A stretch of 64,000 nucleotides of DNA, from assembly GCA_031269735.1 (NCBI GenBank), contig JAISYS010000042.1:62001-126000 (forward strand). Direction: 5' to 3'. Position 1 is the stretch's first letter; every line of letters starts with the position of its first letter. The position numbers and the translations under genes are program-made. The notes under the pieces were generated by a model that saw nothing but the letters and a program-made list of their open reading frames with translations, was not told the DNA's origin and ran no database searches. The stretch is from Candidatus Endomicrobiellum cubanum. GTDB taxonomy: Bacteria > Elusimicrobiota > Endomicrobiia > Endomicrobiales > Endomicrobiaceae. Below, one piece after another: positions 1 through 9,243 of the stretch.

Positions 1-989
1 TTTATACAATTTTCTTCAAACGTGGTTGCTCCATTTGCAGGGAAACGTGTTTTTGCATATTGGTCTAAATTAAGTATATCCTCATCCATTGCAAAATTAA
101 ATAACGACATACCATGGTCAAACAACGGAGCTGGTGCAACCACATTTCCGCTATGGTTATTGCGTAACACACCAAAATTACCAAAGTGTCTATCTGTATT
201 GTAAATCACCGCATCAAACACAAGCATGTCTCGTATCTTATTTATAAATTCAACACCATGCTCATTATAATAACGCATTACAGCATCAAGACCACCACTT
301 TTGACAATACGACCAATTGGAACATATGCTGTATTTATACTAGTAAACAATTTACATTTAGAGGCTAGTATACCTTTCCAATTTTCCAAATCATAATGTA
401 CTGCTGAGATACCCATGACATCAGCAATTTGACTGGCATAATATTCACTATAGGGTTCATTTCCCGTATTGACAAAACCGCTTGTACCACCTTTGTACAA
501 ATATATACCATCACCATCAATGTATCGCCATGCTTTCGGTAGCATTCCGTTAGTAGTAAGTTCAGGTGATGTTGTAAAAGATATATCACCTTGTGTTACA
601 CCCGTATAAGCCACTAAAGATAAAATTTCAGAAAAACGGTTCTCGTACAAGTTATAGTCTGCAAATCTACCTTCGAAACCCGCTGGTACAACCCAATAAC
701 TATCGTTGAGAGATAATCCCTTGCACACATCAATTATACCTTTAGTGTCTCCCATAGATAGACCCAACGATTTCAGGATTTCTTCTACAAACTCCCTGTT
801 CTTTGGAATTGTACGATGTTCAAGCCAGATTGGAAGTCCTACATTGTCAGGAGTAAGGTCAAGCGGTAACAAATTTCGCGATTCCCCAAAACTAATAATT
901 TCAGATGTAAGACCACCCCATTCTCCTTTGATAAGTGAGAATGTGATAAGAGTTATATCAAAAAGTCGTAACTCATATAAATTACCCAA
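1..989 (-). CDS. HipA-like Ser/Thr kinase-fold protein (C-terminus runs off the window edge)
   Basis: My own reverse-strand translation, not in the ORF track: TTG start at 989 with AAGGTGAG upstream. Open to the window edge: ...DGIYLYKGGTSGF...VIYNTDRHFGNFGVLRNN...APAPLFDHGMSLFNF. The D-R-H-F-G-N and DHG motifs are HipA-like. Confidence 0.75.
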   Translation of the reverse strand, partial: MGNLYELRLFDITLITFSLIKGEWGGLTSEIISFGESRNLLPLDLTPDNVGLPIWLEHRTIPKNREFVEEILKSLGLSMGDTKGIIDVCKGLSLNDSYWVVPAGFEGRFADYNLYENRFSEILSLVAYTGVTQGDISFTTSPELTTNGMLPKAWRYIDGDGIYLYKGGTSGFVNTGNEPYSEYYASQIADVMGISAVHYDLENWKGILASKCKLFTSINTAYVPIGRIVKSGGLDAVMRYYNEHGVEFINKIRDMLVFDAVIYNTDRHFGNFGVLRNNHSGNVVAPAPLFDHGMSLFNFAMDEDILNLDQYAKTRFPANGATTFEENCI

Positions 990-995
990 TTTATC

Positions 996-2054
996 TCACC
1001 TTATCATTTGCTTCTTTACTGCATCTCGTAGTCTATACGTTTCAAAATTCATGACTCTACTTTTACCTTTTAGTTTTCTACGCCAATAATCTAATAAATC
1101 ACTCATAGTTTGCTCAAATGTGTATTCAGGCGCCCATCCAGTGTGGGAGCCAAATTTATTAAAATCTGAAGTCTGTACATCAACTACGTTGCTTAAAGAC
1201 TTCCTAGTATACTTTACCTTAATATCTTTAACCGTTGAAAAAGACAGCAATATGTCTAACACATCTCCGAGTTTACATGTATGCGTACCTACCATATCAT
1301 AATAGGCACCCGACAAAGGCTTAACGGTCACCAACATATAATAAGCTCGTGCTATATCTCTAACATCTGCCCATGTACACACCAAATCAAGATTATCTAC
1401 CTCTATTACAGGTGCTGATAACCCATCTTCAATCATAACTATTTTCTTTGCAAAAGCAGACTCCGCAAAAACATCTCCTCTCCTTGGGCCAGTATGAACA
1501 CACGTCTTTGTTGTCATTACATGCATATTATAGGCTTCCGCATAATATCTTCCTAATAAATCTTTGCATGTCTCTGAAATCGCATAAATCGATGTAGGAT
1601 TAACACTTAAATTACCATAAGGCGACATACAAAATATCGCATTAGACGAACAAACATGAATAATTGGATTCTGATTTAATACTTTAACACTCTCTAATAA
1701 GCTTGCCGTACCTAGAATATTTATATTCAACGTATCAATTGGAGCCTTAATCCCAGCTAAGGGATAACTTTGTGCTGCCAAATGAAAAATATAATCTGGT
1801 TTAACTTCTGTCAGAATCGTAATTAAAGATACCTGGTCATTCATATCCCCGTAACGCATAAACAACTTATCATTATTATTGACACGTTCTAATAAGTGCT
1901 GGATATTATCCAGCGAACTTCGCCATCTTGCTACCCCATAAACATCCCAATTAGTATTCTTCAATAAATAATCTGCTAAATGCGAACCTGCCATTCCCGT
2001 TATACCAGTAATTAATGCTTTTGTCATAACTCCTCCTGTTCTTTTGCTACACAA
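996..2054 (-). CDS. NAD-dependent epimerase/dehydratase, GDP-mannose 4,6-dehydratase/reductase-like extended SDR
   Basis: Rossmann motif GITGMAGSHL, HLAAQSY, HTGPRRGD, DVRDIARAY. The catalytic YxxxK position reads YAISE. Confidence 0.8.
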   Translation of the reverse strand: MCSKRTGGVMTKALITGITGMAGSHLADYLLKNTNWDVYGVARWRSSLDNIQHLLERVNNNDKLFMRYGDMNDQVSLITILTEVKPDYIFHLAAQSYPLAGIKAPIDTLNINILGTASLLESVKVLNQNPIIHVCSSNAIFCMSPYGNLSVNPTSIYAISETCKDLLGRYYAEAYNMHVMTTKTCVHTGPRRGDVFAESAFAKKIVMIEDGLSAPVIEVDNLDLVCTWADVRDIARAYYMLVTVKPLSGAYYDMVGTHTCKLGDVLDILLSFSTVKDIKVKYTRKSLSNVVDVQTSDFNKFGSHTGWAPEYTFEQTMSDLLDYWRRKLKGKSRVMNFETYRLRDAVKKQMIR

Positions 2055-2446
2055 TGATTAAAAGATTTGATATCCTGCTCAAACTCTTCATCTGACATAC
2101 CGTGTAATCGTCCAACGTATTTATTAATATCTAATGTTTGTGTATCTATTGCACGAAAATAAACCCATACAACGGATAACCCAGCAGAAGTTGTAACTAC
2201 AATATGCGAACGCGTATATAATGGCACTTCTTCCCATTTATCAGCAATTTGTAATTGTAAAGATGACAATTCCAATATTTCACCAACTACTTCTTCTCCA
2301 CTGTAAGGTACAATACTCAAATAACCATCCACACATACAACAGCATGATTTAATAAAACAGCTGTAAGGCTGTGAACATTTGTTCCAAATAATCTCATCT
2401 GTACTGTTTTATCTTGCAATGTACCATAACTAAATAAATATTCCAT
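2024..2446 (-). CDS. gamma-glutamylcyclotransferase-fold (AIG2-like) protein
   Basis: N-terminal LFSYGTLQ motif, VVGEILEL, small single-domain size. Confidence 0.75.
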   Translation of the reverse strand: MEYLFSYGTLQDKTVQMRLFGTNVHSLTAVLLNHAVVCVDGYLSIVPYSGEEVVGEILELSSLQLQIADKWEEVPLYTRSHIVVTTSAGLSVVWVYFRAIDTQTLDINKYVGRLHGMSDEEFEQDIKSFNHCVAKEQEEL

Positions 2447-2915
2447 TCTTAGCGCCAGAACAAATTATATTCTCTACAAAATCACAAAGCTGATATCTAG
2501 CGACATTGGGATTTAGTGAAAAAGAAAAAGACTTTTCTATGTCACATGAAGTATCTGCAGCATAATAAGCTAATAAATGTGCTATATAAAACATACTATA
2601 ACCACCTGGGACTAACTTACTAGTATAATGCACTCGTTTGTAACGTATATCATAACTCTCTAATATATAAACATTATCCGTAACTAATAATAACTCAGCA
2701 TTTGCAAATTCTTTACAACGATTACACAAATATATTGCAAAATCTAATTCTGCCCGATTAATTGCATGAAAACCCTTATCTGCGCTTAATACGCATTTAG
2801 ATATAACAAAACCCTCTCCATTATCACAGTAAATCAGACCGCCTAATCCGATTCTGTCCTCTATAACAGGCCTATAAGAACTTTCAGAAAATATCGTAAC
2901 TTTTATAAAAATCAC
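2430..2915 (-). CDS. putative RNase H-fold protein (divergent)
   Basis: KVTIFSESSYRP..., GLGGLIYC, INRAELDFAIYLC, LLLVTDN are arranged as in RNase H; the first acidic residue is E rather than D. Confidence 0.45.
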   Translation of the reverse strand: MIFIKVTIFSESSYRPVIEDRIGLGGLIYCDNGEGFVISKCVLSADKGFHAINRAELDFAIYLCNRCKEFANAELLLVTDNVYILESYDIRYKRVHYTSKLVPGGYSMFYIAHLLAYYAADTSCDIEKSFSFSLNPNVARYQLCDFVENIICSGAKNGIFI

Positions 2916-2918
2916 CCT

Positions 2919-3683
2919 CTATTGAAATAATGTATTCATAAAATAGTCAAAAACATTATGGCCTTTACTTACTATGCTGAATTGGGTGTTTTTATTTATG
3001 TTCTTTACACCAAATGCAAAATCACTAAATCTAAAATAAAATATATTACCATCATAGTAATAATCTACTGGGTTTACACCATGTATAGCTTCTATAGTAG
3101 CCATACAGTTACTTAGCACAGACGCATAATCAGAAAATTCTTTCTTCGAGTATACAAATCCATCTTCTGTTATCCAAAAAGTAACATTGTCAGTATTTCC
3201 TTGCGGATACCTAGTACCTATAAACGTACCATTGAGAGTAGTGTACATACTAGGTAAGCTGTATATGGCATCCTTACGCACAGAATTTATAGCTAAAGCC
3301 GCATCACTAAAATGTGTATAGATACTATTCTTATTCACGCTATTCAAAGATGGAATTAACCAGCCATCTTTAGAATCAATAGCTAGCCATTTGGCATTCA
3401 ACGGTATAACTATATCAACAACTCTTGGTTTACTATCTACTAACTCTATTAACAGAATATCAAATTTATAATAATTTTCATAATTTGATTCTAGTAATAT
3501 AGCATGAGCTGGCACATCAACATCATAAAACATATTTCTGCCAACATTGATAGTAATAGTCTTTACATTGTCTATTGAACCCCTTAAATCCTTTTTTACA
3601 AAGTTTACATAAACACCTATACCTAATCCGATAGCTATTATAATACTCAATATAAAGGCCATGTGTTTAACCACATATACCAC
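2919..3683 (-). CDS. hypothetical membrane-anchored protein
   Basis: ORF with one N-terminal TM segment (AFILSIIIAIGLGIGVYV). Confidence 0.6.
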   Translation of the reverse strand: MVYVVKHMAFILSIIIAIGLGIGVYVNFVKKDLRGSIDNVKTITINVGRNMFYDVDVPAHAILLESNYENYYKFDILLIELVDSKPRVVDIVIPLNAKWLAIDSKDGWLIPSLNSVNKNSIYTHFSDAALAINSVRKDAIYSLPSMYTTLNGTFIGTRYPQGNTDNVTFWITEDGFVYSKKEFSDYASVLSNCMATIEAIHGVNPVDYYYDGNIFYFRFSDFAFGVKNINKNTQFSIVSKGHNVFDYFMNTLFQ

Positions 3684-3726
3684 ATCCGCTCACATATATT
3701 AGTCTGATTTAACTCTTACTGTATTT

Positions 3727-3993
3727 TTAAGCACTCCGACTTTGAATTAAATACGTATATGCCCCTAAAACAGATAAATGTGTTGTTTGAACTAAACTTT
3801 CTGCTGTATCTCCCTTGACAATTACAGGCACCTCTGCAAACTTTCTTGTACACACCCAATTATAAAACTCATTAGCCAAATCTGTATGTGCATTCAATTT
3901 GTTAATAACATCATTTGCTTTTTCCCTAGATAAGGTTTTCTCATTCACTAAATAATTAAAAAGCCTCTCCTTCATGCTTATTGTCATGTACAA
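3727..3993 (-). CDS. hypothetical protein
   Basis: Intact ORF in a co-directional train. Confidence 0.55.
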   Translation of the reverse strand: MYMTISMKERLFNYLVNEKTLSREKANDVINKLNAHTDLANEFYNWVCTRKFAEVPVIVKGDTAESLVQTTHLSVLGAYTYLIQSRSA

Positions 3994-4001
3994 TCACACT
4001 C

Positions 4002-5195
4002 CTAAAAAACTTCCACTATAGACCCATTCTGCAATAAAGATTCCATCGTTGGAGCTTTTCTTTCTGAATAATCTGGTTCTTCTAAAACTAAATCACTTTT
4101 CTGTTGTAACTCTTCTTGTAATATACTAGGATTGAAGTCAACTAACGAAGAATACATAGGATGTGCCTTTATAAAACTAGCAATTAACCCTCTTTTGTTG
4201 ACTTTAACCAACGCCGCAAATTCATAAATAAACTTTACTAAAACTTCCTCGTCTACATTTGCTAACTTTGTGCGTACTTTAAGCGCATCATCCATATTTA
4301 ACTTAAATGAAGCCAAGCCCTTCTTTATTTTTAATACCTCTAAACATATATCTAGTATACCATCACTGAGATGTAGTGAATTTATATACATCAAACCGTG
4401 TGTCATAGACCCACCTAAATAAGATAATAAATCAATTACGTCATCTACGTCTACATACCCAATAAATTCTTTTATTAAATCAGCAGACACGGCACTGTTA
4501 GACTGAAATCCTGATAACAAATTCAAAGCTATACGAGGTTTACCATCTGCCCAATCAGCTATCAAGCCTAAAGTAGCATCTCCACCTTGTACATTTAGAT
4601 TTCTCTCTCTTACGATATCTTTTAATAAAATCATCAAGTCAACTTTCTTTAACTTATTTAACTTTATTGAAAAAGCCCGAGATTTTAATGTGGGAATCAA
4701 ATTATACGAATTAGTTGTAATCAAAATAACATATACATTAGAAGGCAAATACTCAGTATCTACTAAAAAGACTTCTTGAGCAGCATCCGACATGGCGTGT
4801 GCTTCATCTAGCAGTATCACCTTTGTTTTTATTCCAGATACACCTAAATTAAAATTATCAACAACATCTTTTGCGGAATCTTTTCCACCGTTGATAGACA
4901 TATTAAATAATTTAACATTTTTCGTTTCCATATTTTTATCTATAACATTACTCATTATATCTGTGCAAGTTTTACACGTATAACAAGGCTTATTTTCACT
5001 TTCACAACACAAAGCTAATGATATAAGTTTCGCTATCGTTGTTTTACCTAAACCTTCATCTCCTTCTAAAATTAAAAATCTAGGTAACGTCCCACCCGAA
5101 ACATGATTCTTCAAAAACTCTATCAAATGAGTGTGTCCAACTACATCTTCAAACTTACTTGGCCTCTTTAACATTTTGCACACTCCGCCCATCAT
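4002..5195 (-). CDS. dnaX: DNA polymerase III gamma/tau-like clamp loader ATPase
   Basis: Walker A LEGDEGLGKTTIAKL, zinc-type CCESENKPCYTCKTC, Walker B VILLDEAHAMS, LKSRA. Confidence 0.85.
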   Translation of the reverse strand: MMGGVCKMLKRPSKFEDVVGHTHLIEFLKNHVSGGTLPRFLILEGDEGLGKTTIAKLISLALCCESENKPCYTCKTCTDIMSNVIDKNMETKNVKLFNMSINGGKDSAKDVVDNFNLGVSGIKTKVILLDEAHAMSDAAQEVFLVDTEYLPSNVYVILITTNSYNLIPTLKSRAFSIKLNKLKKVDLMILLKDIVRERNLNVQGGDATLGLIADWADGKPRIALNLLSGFQSNSAVSADLIKEFIGYVDVDDVIDLLSYLGGSMTHGLMYINSLHLSDGILDICLEVLKIKKGLASFKLNMDDALKVRTKLANVDEEVLVKFIYEFAALVKVNKRGLIASFIKAHPMYSSLVDFNPSILQEELQQKSDLVLEEPDYSERKAPTMESLLQNGSIVEVF

Positions 5196-5793
5196 ATATT
5201 CCGCCTAATTTAGCAAAACCATACGCTAACATATTTTCTTTGTCTATACCAAATGGTATTTCTACAGATAATACTTTTTTTGAATCACTTATAAGTAATT
5301 CATTTTTATCTCGCGTAGTGCAATAAAAGTAACCGTTGGGATAATTTGTAACAGTAACAAGCTCTTTTATATCTCCAGGCTTAATATACGGAAAATCATC
5401 TAATTTTCCAAAGTCATTAGAAATATTAGACAGAAAGTCATCAACTTCTTCTCCAACAGCTAAAGTAAATTCAATAAAAGATAAATACCAACCTAATAGC
5501 CTAAACATTGTACTGTAATGCGACAATTTTCCTTTATTAGCCTCTACACAATTTCCATTTCTTAAATCTCTAATCCAACCCTCTCTATATATCAAAGCTG
5601 TACAGCCTGCTATGCTCAAAACATTAGGTGTAGGCAACCAAGAAAAGATTTTTTGCCTTAATTTCTTAAATACTTCCGTATCATCATAAGCTATATTACG
5701 CCTGGCTTTATTAAATTGCAATTCCACTAAAGCTTCATCAGCTGTTTCTCCAAATCCAATAATATTGTGGACACTATCTATTTTTGAATACAC
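5155..5793 (-). CDS. hypothetical protein
   Basis: ORF with GTG start and upstream AAGGA. Confidence 0.55.
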   Translation of the reverse strand: MYSKIDSVHNIIGFGETADEALVELQFNKARRNIAYDDTEVFKKLRQKIFSWLPTPNVLSIAGCTALIYREGWIRDLRNGNCVEANKGKLSHYSTMFRLLGWYLSFIEFTLAVGEEVDDFLSNISNDFGKLDDFPYIKPGDIKELVTVTNYPNGYFYCTTRDKNELLISDSKKVLSVEIPFGIDKENMLAYGFAKLGGIYDGRSVQNVKEAK

Positions 5794-5802
5794 TTTATCA
5801 CG

Positions 5803-5817
5803 TCCTTATTATAAGGA
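5803..5817. repeat. inverted repeat TCCTTAT-T-ATAAGGA
   Basis: Perfect 7-bp arms, 1-nt centre, directly downstream of the 5817-5844 hairpin. Confidence 0.6.
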
Positions 5818-5844
5818 GTAAGGGAGATTTCACTCTCCCTTACT
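5817..5844 (-). repeat. perfect 11-bp stem-loop after the codon-biased gene
   Basis: AGTAAGGGAGA-TTTCAC-TCTCCCTTACT; no U-tract on the minus-strand transcript. Confidence 0.75.
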
Positions 5845-5863
5845 TTTTCGAAGTTTCAGTTAA

Positions 5864-7078
5864 TCACAGTGTAACAGAAGCAGCTTGCGCACTGACAGAA
5901 CCAGCAGCATTTTCTTGCAAGCTTTTAATCACATCATCCAAACCATAAGCGGCTGCAAAACTCGCACCCTTTTGCTGTGCCCATTTCAAAGTCTGTATCT
6001 GGGCTTCCTGAATAGCAGCAATGTCTTCTTTAGAAGTCACGCTAATCGGGTCTTGCAAGCTGCGAATCGGAAACGCATTAACATATTCTTGTTTACTCCG
6101 CTGAAATACAGGAGCTTGTTCCCAAATACCAGTGAAACGAACAGTGCGAGTGCGCTCCACATTCTTGGCATCGACCTCTCCAGTTCTAACTTTAAAGCTA
6201 AGAGCAGTACGCAATCTCCCTTTACGAGTTTCACCCTGCTTAACCTGAGAGGTAACTTCATGCCGCTGGGGGTCTTTCAAAGCATCTGCTTTACCTACGA
6301 CACGAAGTCGAGGCGAACCAACGAGCTGGGTTATAGAAGCTTGTGCAGACTTATTCGCCTTCGGAACTGCCCAAACCAATTTAGCAGAAAGCCCAGAACC
6401 ATTGTCATTAATATAACCAGCCAACTGACTCGAAATATACCCAAGGAGTTTCTTAGTGGAGAAAATTTTCTCTTCTTTTACTCCAGCAGAAGAAGGATGC
6501 TCTGATGGCGTGCTTATTACATAGCCAAGAGTCTTAATACTCTTATCATTGACATATACGGCAACTGGAGTACCATTTTTCACAGCCTGTTTAAGTTGAT
6601 TGAAAGCTGCAATATTCTCTTCATTCTGCACCAACTGCTCTTCATATTTAGCCAACTGGCTATCAGAAACAACCGGAACAACCGCCAATGAAGCAGGTGT
6701 ATACTCAGAGGGTTTTGGTTTATCCAGAAGAATTTTCTCGATAGCCGTCTTAAGAGTACGCTCTTGCTGTATAGGGGCTCTCTTGAGAATATCTTCCTCA
6801 AGGGCCTTAGTCTGTGCCGCTGTAAGCGCCGGCAACGCCGGACTACCGGGTGCGATAGCTGTTTGAGGCGTAAGTGTAGCGCCACTGGACTTATAAGACG
6901 CAAAATACGTGTCTGCAAACTGCACTACTGCCTCTTCTTTGTCTGCTGGGTACATCTCCCTTGTTGCGCTGGGTATGGCCGCATAGATGTTCTCTACGCA
7001 CTCTTCCCATGCCCATGGTTTCCCGTTTGAAGCTGCCTTCACCAAGATTAGTTTTTGAGCTTCCTGTGATACTGCCAT
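5864..7078 (-). CDS. hypothetical protein, codon-biased and probably highly expressed
   Basis: 404-aa ORF, clearly less AT-rich than its neighbours, Ala/Lys/Gln-rich; no family recognised. Confidence 0.8.
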   Translation of the reverse strand: MAVSQEAQKLILVKAASNGKPWAWEECVENIYAAIPSATREMYPADKEEAVVQFADTYFASYKSSGATLTPQTAIAPGSPALPALTAAQTKALEEDILKRAPIQQERTLKTAIEKILLDKPKPSEYTPASLAVVPVVSDSQLAKYEEQLVQNEENIAAFNQLKQAVKNGTPVAVYVNDKSIKTLGYVISTPSEHPSSAGVKEEKIFSTKKLLGYISSQLAGYINDNGSGLSAKLVWAVPKANKSAQASITQLVGSPRLRVVGKADALKDPQRHEVTSQVKQGETRKGRLRTALSFKVRTGEVDAKNVERTRTVRFTGIWEQAPVFQRSKQEYVNAFPIRSLQDPISVTSKEDIAAIQEAQIQTLKWAQQKGASFAAAYGLDDVIKSLQENAAGSVSAQAASVTL

Positions 7079-7162
7079 GATTTGTTGACCCCTCTCAAAA
7101 ATTTTTTATTCGCATAGACGCCTCGTTAACATCTATACTTTGATTCGTTCCTTAGAACGATA

Positions 7163-7327
7163 TCACCAATTTTGGGACTCCAATTCTAAAGCTTCTTTAA
7201 CAATAAGATACTCTAGTGGAGTGTCGATATACTTCACTATAAAGTCAATTCCACATATTTCAATCAACTTAATAGCTTCTTCTTGCCTTAAATTATATTT
7301 ATCTTTGATTATTTCCTTTACTGTCAT
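7163..7327 (-). CDS. small hypothetical protein (54 aa, MTVKEIIKDKYNL...)
   Basis: Start re-assigned from the ORF track (7357) to the ATG at 7327, which has AGGAG upstream. Confidence 0.6.
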   Translation of the reverse strand: MTVKEIIKDKYNLRQEEAIKLIEICGIDFIVKYIDTPLEYLIVKEALELESQNW

Positions 7328-7338
7328 TTTCTTTCTCC

Positions 7339-7372
7339 TAATGTATATGGAAAACAAGATTTATTTTTTTCC
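7339..7372 (-). promoter_or_regulatory. recurrent 34-bp motif, copy A (candidate promoter)
   Basis: Minus strand GGAAAAAAATAAATCTTGTTTTCCATATACATTA; gapless alignment with copies at 30159 and 44823. Confidence 0.6.
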
Positions 7373-7386
7373 TTTTTCTTTATTGA

Positions 7387-8286
7387 TTACATAATATACA
7401 GCCCAGACTCAAACAATGCTTTTACCTCTTCGGATAAATCCATTTTTTGAGAAGGAATTTTATAATTACGCACTTCATATGCCCACCCTTTTATTCTTTG
7501 CACGTTAGACTTATCTATTAATTCATCTGGAATGCTAACCTGCAATGGAAAAGTGAGGTCGAAACGTAATAATAATTCTGGTACTATATGGCCTATAATC
7601 TCTCTCATAAAATCCTTGTCTCCCATAAGCTTAACGTAACTGTTATTGTTTAATAGAGATAAAATTTTATCTTTTTGATTTCCCTTCAAAGGGCTTAATG
7701 ATTTTGTCGAATCCCCCTTTATCATTTTATAGAATAAAATCGAATTATACGGAATAAATTCATTACTTTTTATAACTACTTCATAATTTCTAATATTCAC
7801 CTCTTTTGCCCTAGAATGCGTTGGTAAAATACTAACATTATCTTTAACTAAAAAATACAAATCAGAATCAGCAGTATGAATATAAACATGGTCAAAGTCA
7901 TCTCTAAATTTATCCACGCAAGAACTGATTAAATCATCTGCCTCATATCCTTCCTCAAACAAAACATCAAACCCACAATCTTGTAAAATATATTCAGCTA
8001 CTTGTTTCTGTACTAAAATCTTGTCTTTGTGTGTTCTAGTTATTTTATAATCAGGAAACATACCTCTTTTAACATATGGCACTCTGTCACAACAAAAAAC
8101 CATAGGGCCCGTTTTTAGATACTTATAGATGGAATTAAACAACAAACTAGTACCACCCGTTGGTATTATTTGCTCCCTATAACCACCTTCCGTTTCTACC
8201 ACATCGCCTTGAATAAAACTATGCAAATTAACTGCCCCAGCATAAATCGCTGAGCTTACATCAACAAGATGCAAAACCCTAGGCAT
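7387..8286 (-). CDS. 5'-3' exonuclease (FEN/PIN-like)
   Basis: GYEADDLI, HTADSDLYFLV, KMIKGDSTKSLSP motifs. Confidence 0.85.
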   Translation of the reverse strand: MPRVLHLVDVSSAIYAGAVNLHSFIQGDVVETEGGYREQIIPTGGTSLLFNSIYKYLKTGPMVFCCDRVPYVKRGMFPDYKITRTHKDKILVQKQVAEYILQDCGFDVLFEEGYEADDLISSCVDKFRDDFDHVYIHTADSDLYFLVKDNVSILPTHSRAKEVNIRNYEVVIKSNEFIPYNSILFYKMIKGDSTKSLSPLKGNQKDKILSLLNNNSYVKLMGDKDFMREIIGHIVPELLLRFDLTFPLQVSIPDELIDKSNVQRIKGWAYEVRNYKIPSQKMDLSEEVKALFESGLYIM

Positions 8287-8287
8287 A

Positions 8288-8890
8288 TTAAAACTCCCTC
8301 ATAACTCTCTCTGATATCTTATTTTCATAACAATGTTTGAAAAACCTTAAAGCCGCTAAAATAACTCTCCAAGACTTACCTTTAATTAATGACTGCTTAA
8401 CTGGATATATTGGTATAGATTTAGAATCTATAAACAAACTTTTATTCGCATATAACCTTTTTACCAAATCATTAGTAATGTTTTCATTATCCACTAACGA
8501 TAACACGGCATTATAAAACACCATAAAATCTACTACACTTCTAACTTGACTTGCATACTTTAGAGTATTTACATTCTTCTCTAGCCATTCTAAATTATCA
8601 AGCTCTGTGTTTATGTCTACTGCTAAAGGGTCAAATGGTATACTGGTGTTCTGAACAAACCCTTCTATATTGCGTCTTTTTGCTTCTGCTGTAGCTTCAA
8701 ACACAGCTAATTTGTTCTCCAAAACACTCTTTAATCTCTCTACAACTTTTTTATCCGCATCAGTTGAATTCATATACTTACATAACTCTCCATAGATTTG
8801 AAAATTAACTAATTTAACAAAAGCATCTAACCCCTCGTCATCAATTTTTCTAAATATATCTTCTACTAAAATATTACTCAAAACATTCAT
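8288..8890 (-). CDS. hypothetical protein
   Basis: Intact ORF. Confidence 0.55.
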   Translation of the reverse strand: MNVLSNILVEDIFRKIDDEGLDAFVKLVNFQIYGELCKYMNSTDADKKVVERLKSVLENKLAVFEATAEAKRRNIEGFVQNTSIPFDPLAVDINTELDNLEWLEKNVNTLKYASQVRSVVDFMVFYNAVLSLVDNENITNDLVKRLYANKSLFIDSKSIPIYPVKQSLIKGKSWRVILAALRFFKHCYENKISERVMREF

Positions 8891-8907
8891 ATTTGCACTT
8901 TTTCACC

Positions 8908-9243
8908 TCATTTCATAACATCTCGTAAAAAATCAAACTCTAATGTCTCTTCGTCACCATCATCTATAGCCTCAATTGGAATGAGGGGGAGGGGGTCAGA
9001 TGAAATGTCAATAGCTGGCAATGTTTGCATGGATACATTATTAGTTAGTCTAGGCATATCTGCCGCTATTATTTTTAAGGTATCTAAAACTTGCATATTT
9101 ACATCTTTTGTCCTAAAAGACTTAGCATTTCTCTCCGCTAAAGTCTTTTTGATTAACAAGGTAATCATTTCATTTATACTGCTAATAGGAACATGCTCTA
9201 AATACGGAAAAATATCATCAGGTATTTTGTAAACTATTTGCAC
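8908..9243 (-). CDS. putative ParR-like DNA-binding adaptor
   Basis: Small ORF immediately downstream of the ParM-like gene, with an RHH-like N-terminus (SINEMITLLIKKTLAER). Confidence 0.45.
   Translation of the reverse strand: MQIVYKIPDDIFPYLEHVPISSINEMITLLIKKTLAERNAKSFRTKDVNMQVLDTLKIIAADMPRLTNNVSMQTLPAIDISSDPLPLIPIEAIDDGDEETLEFDFLRDVMK

Noticed and set aside
22-1302. Plus-strand ORFs at 22..204, 186..368, 706..1089, 1120..1302 and minus ORF 365..589
   Set aside because: Explained as shadows of the HipA-like and SDR genes on the minus strand.
5885-6505. 206-aa plus-strand ORF (and plus ORFs 6600..6866, 6764..7030)
   Set aside because: Lies antisense to the codon-biased 5864..7078 gene. 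Strong codon bias in the sense gene removes stops from the antisense frame; composition is not protein-like and there is no SD.
6037-6918. Minus-strand ORFs 6037..6261 and 6580..6918 in an alternate frame
   Set aside because: Nested in the 404-aa gene; Arg/Leu-rich frame-shadow translations with no independent support.
7145-7160. TCGTTC-CTTA-GAACGA hairpin as a terminator
   Set aside because: Only a 6-bp stem with no T-tract on the minus strand; too weak to call.
7339-7372. Reading the 34-bp motif as a standard sigma-A promoter
   Set aside because: In copy C TTGACT to TATAAA spacing is only 9 nt, and copies A and B lack a TTGACA-like box, so a standard -35/-10 reading does not fit all three.
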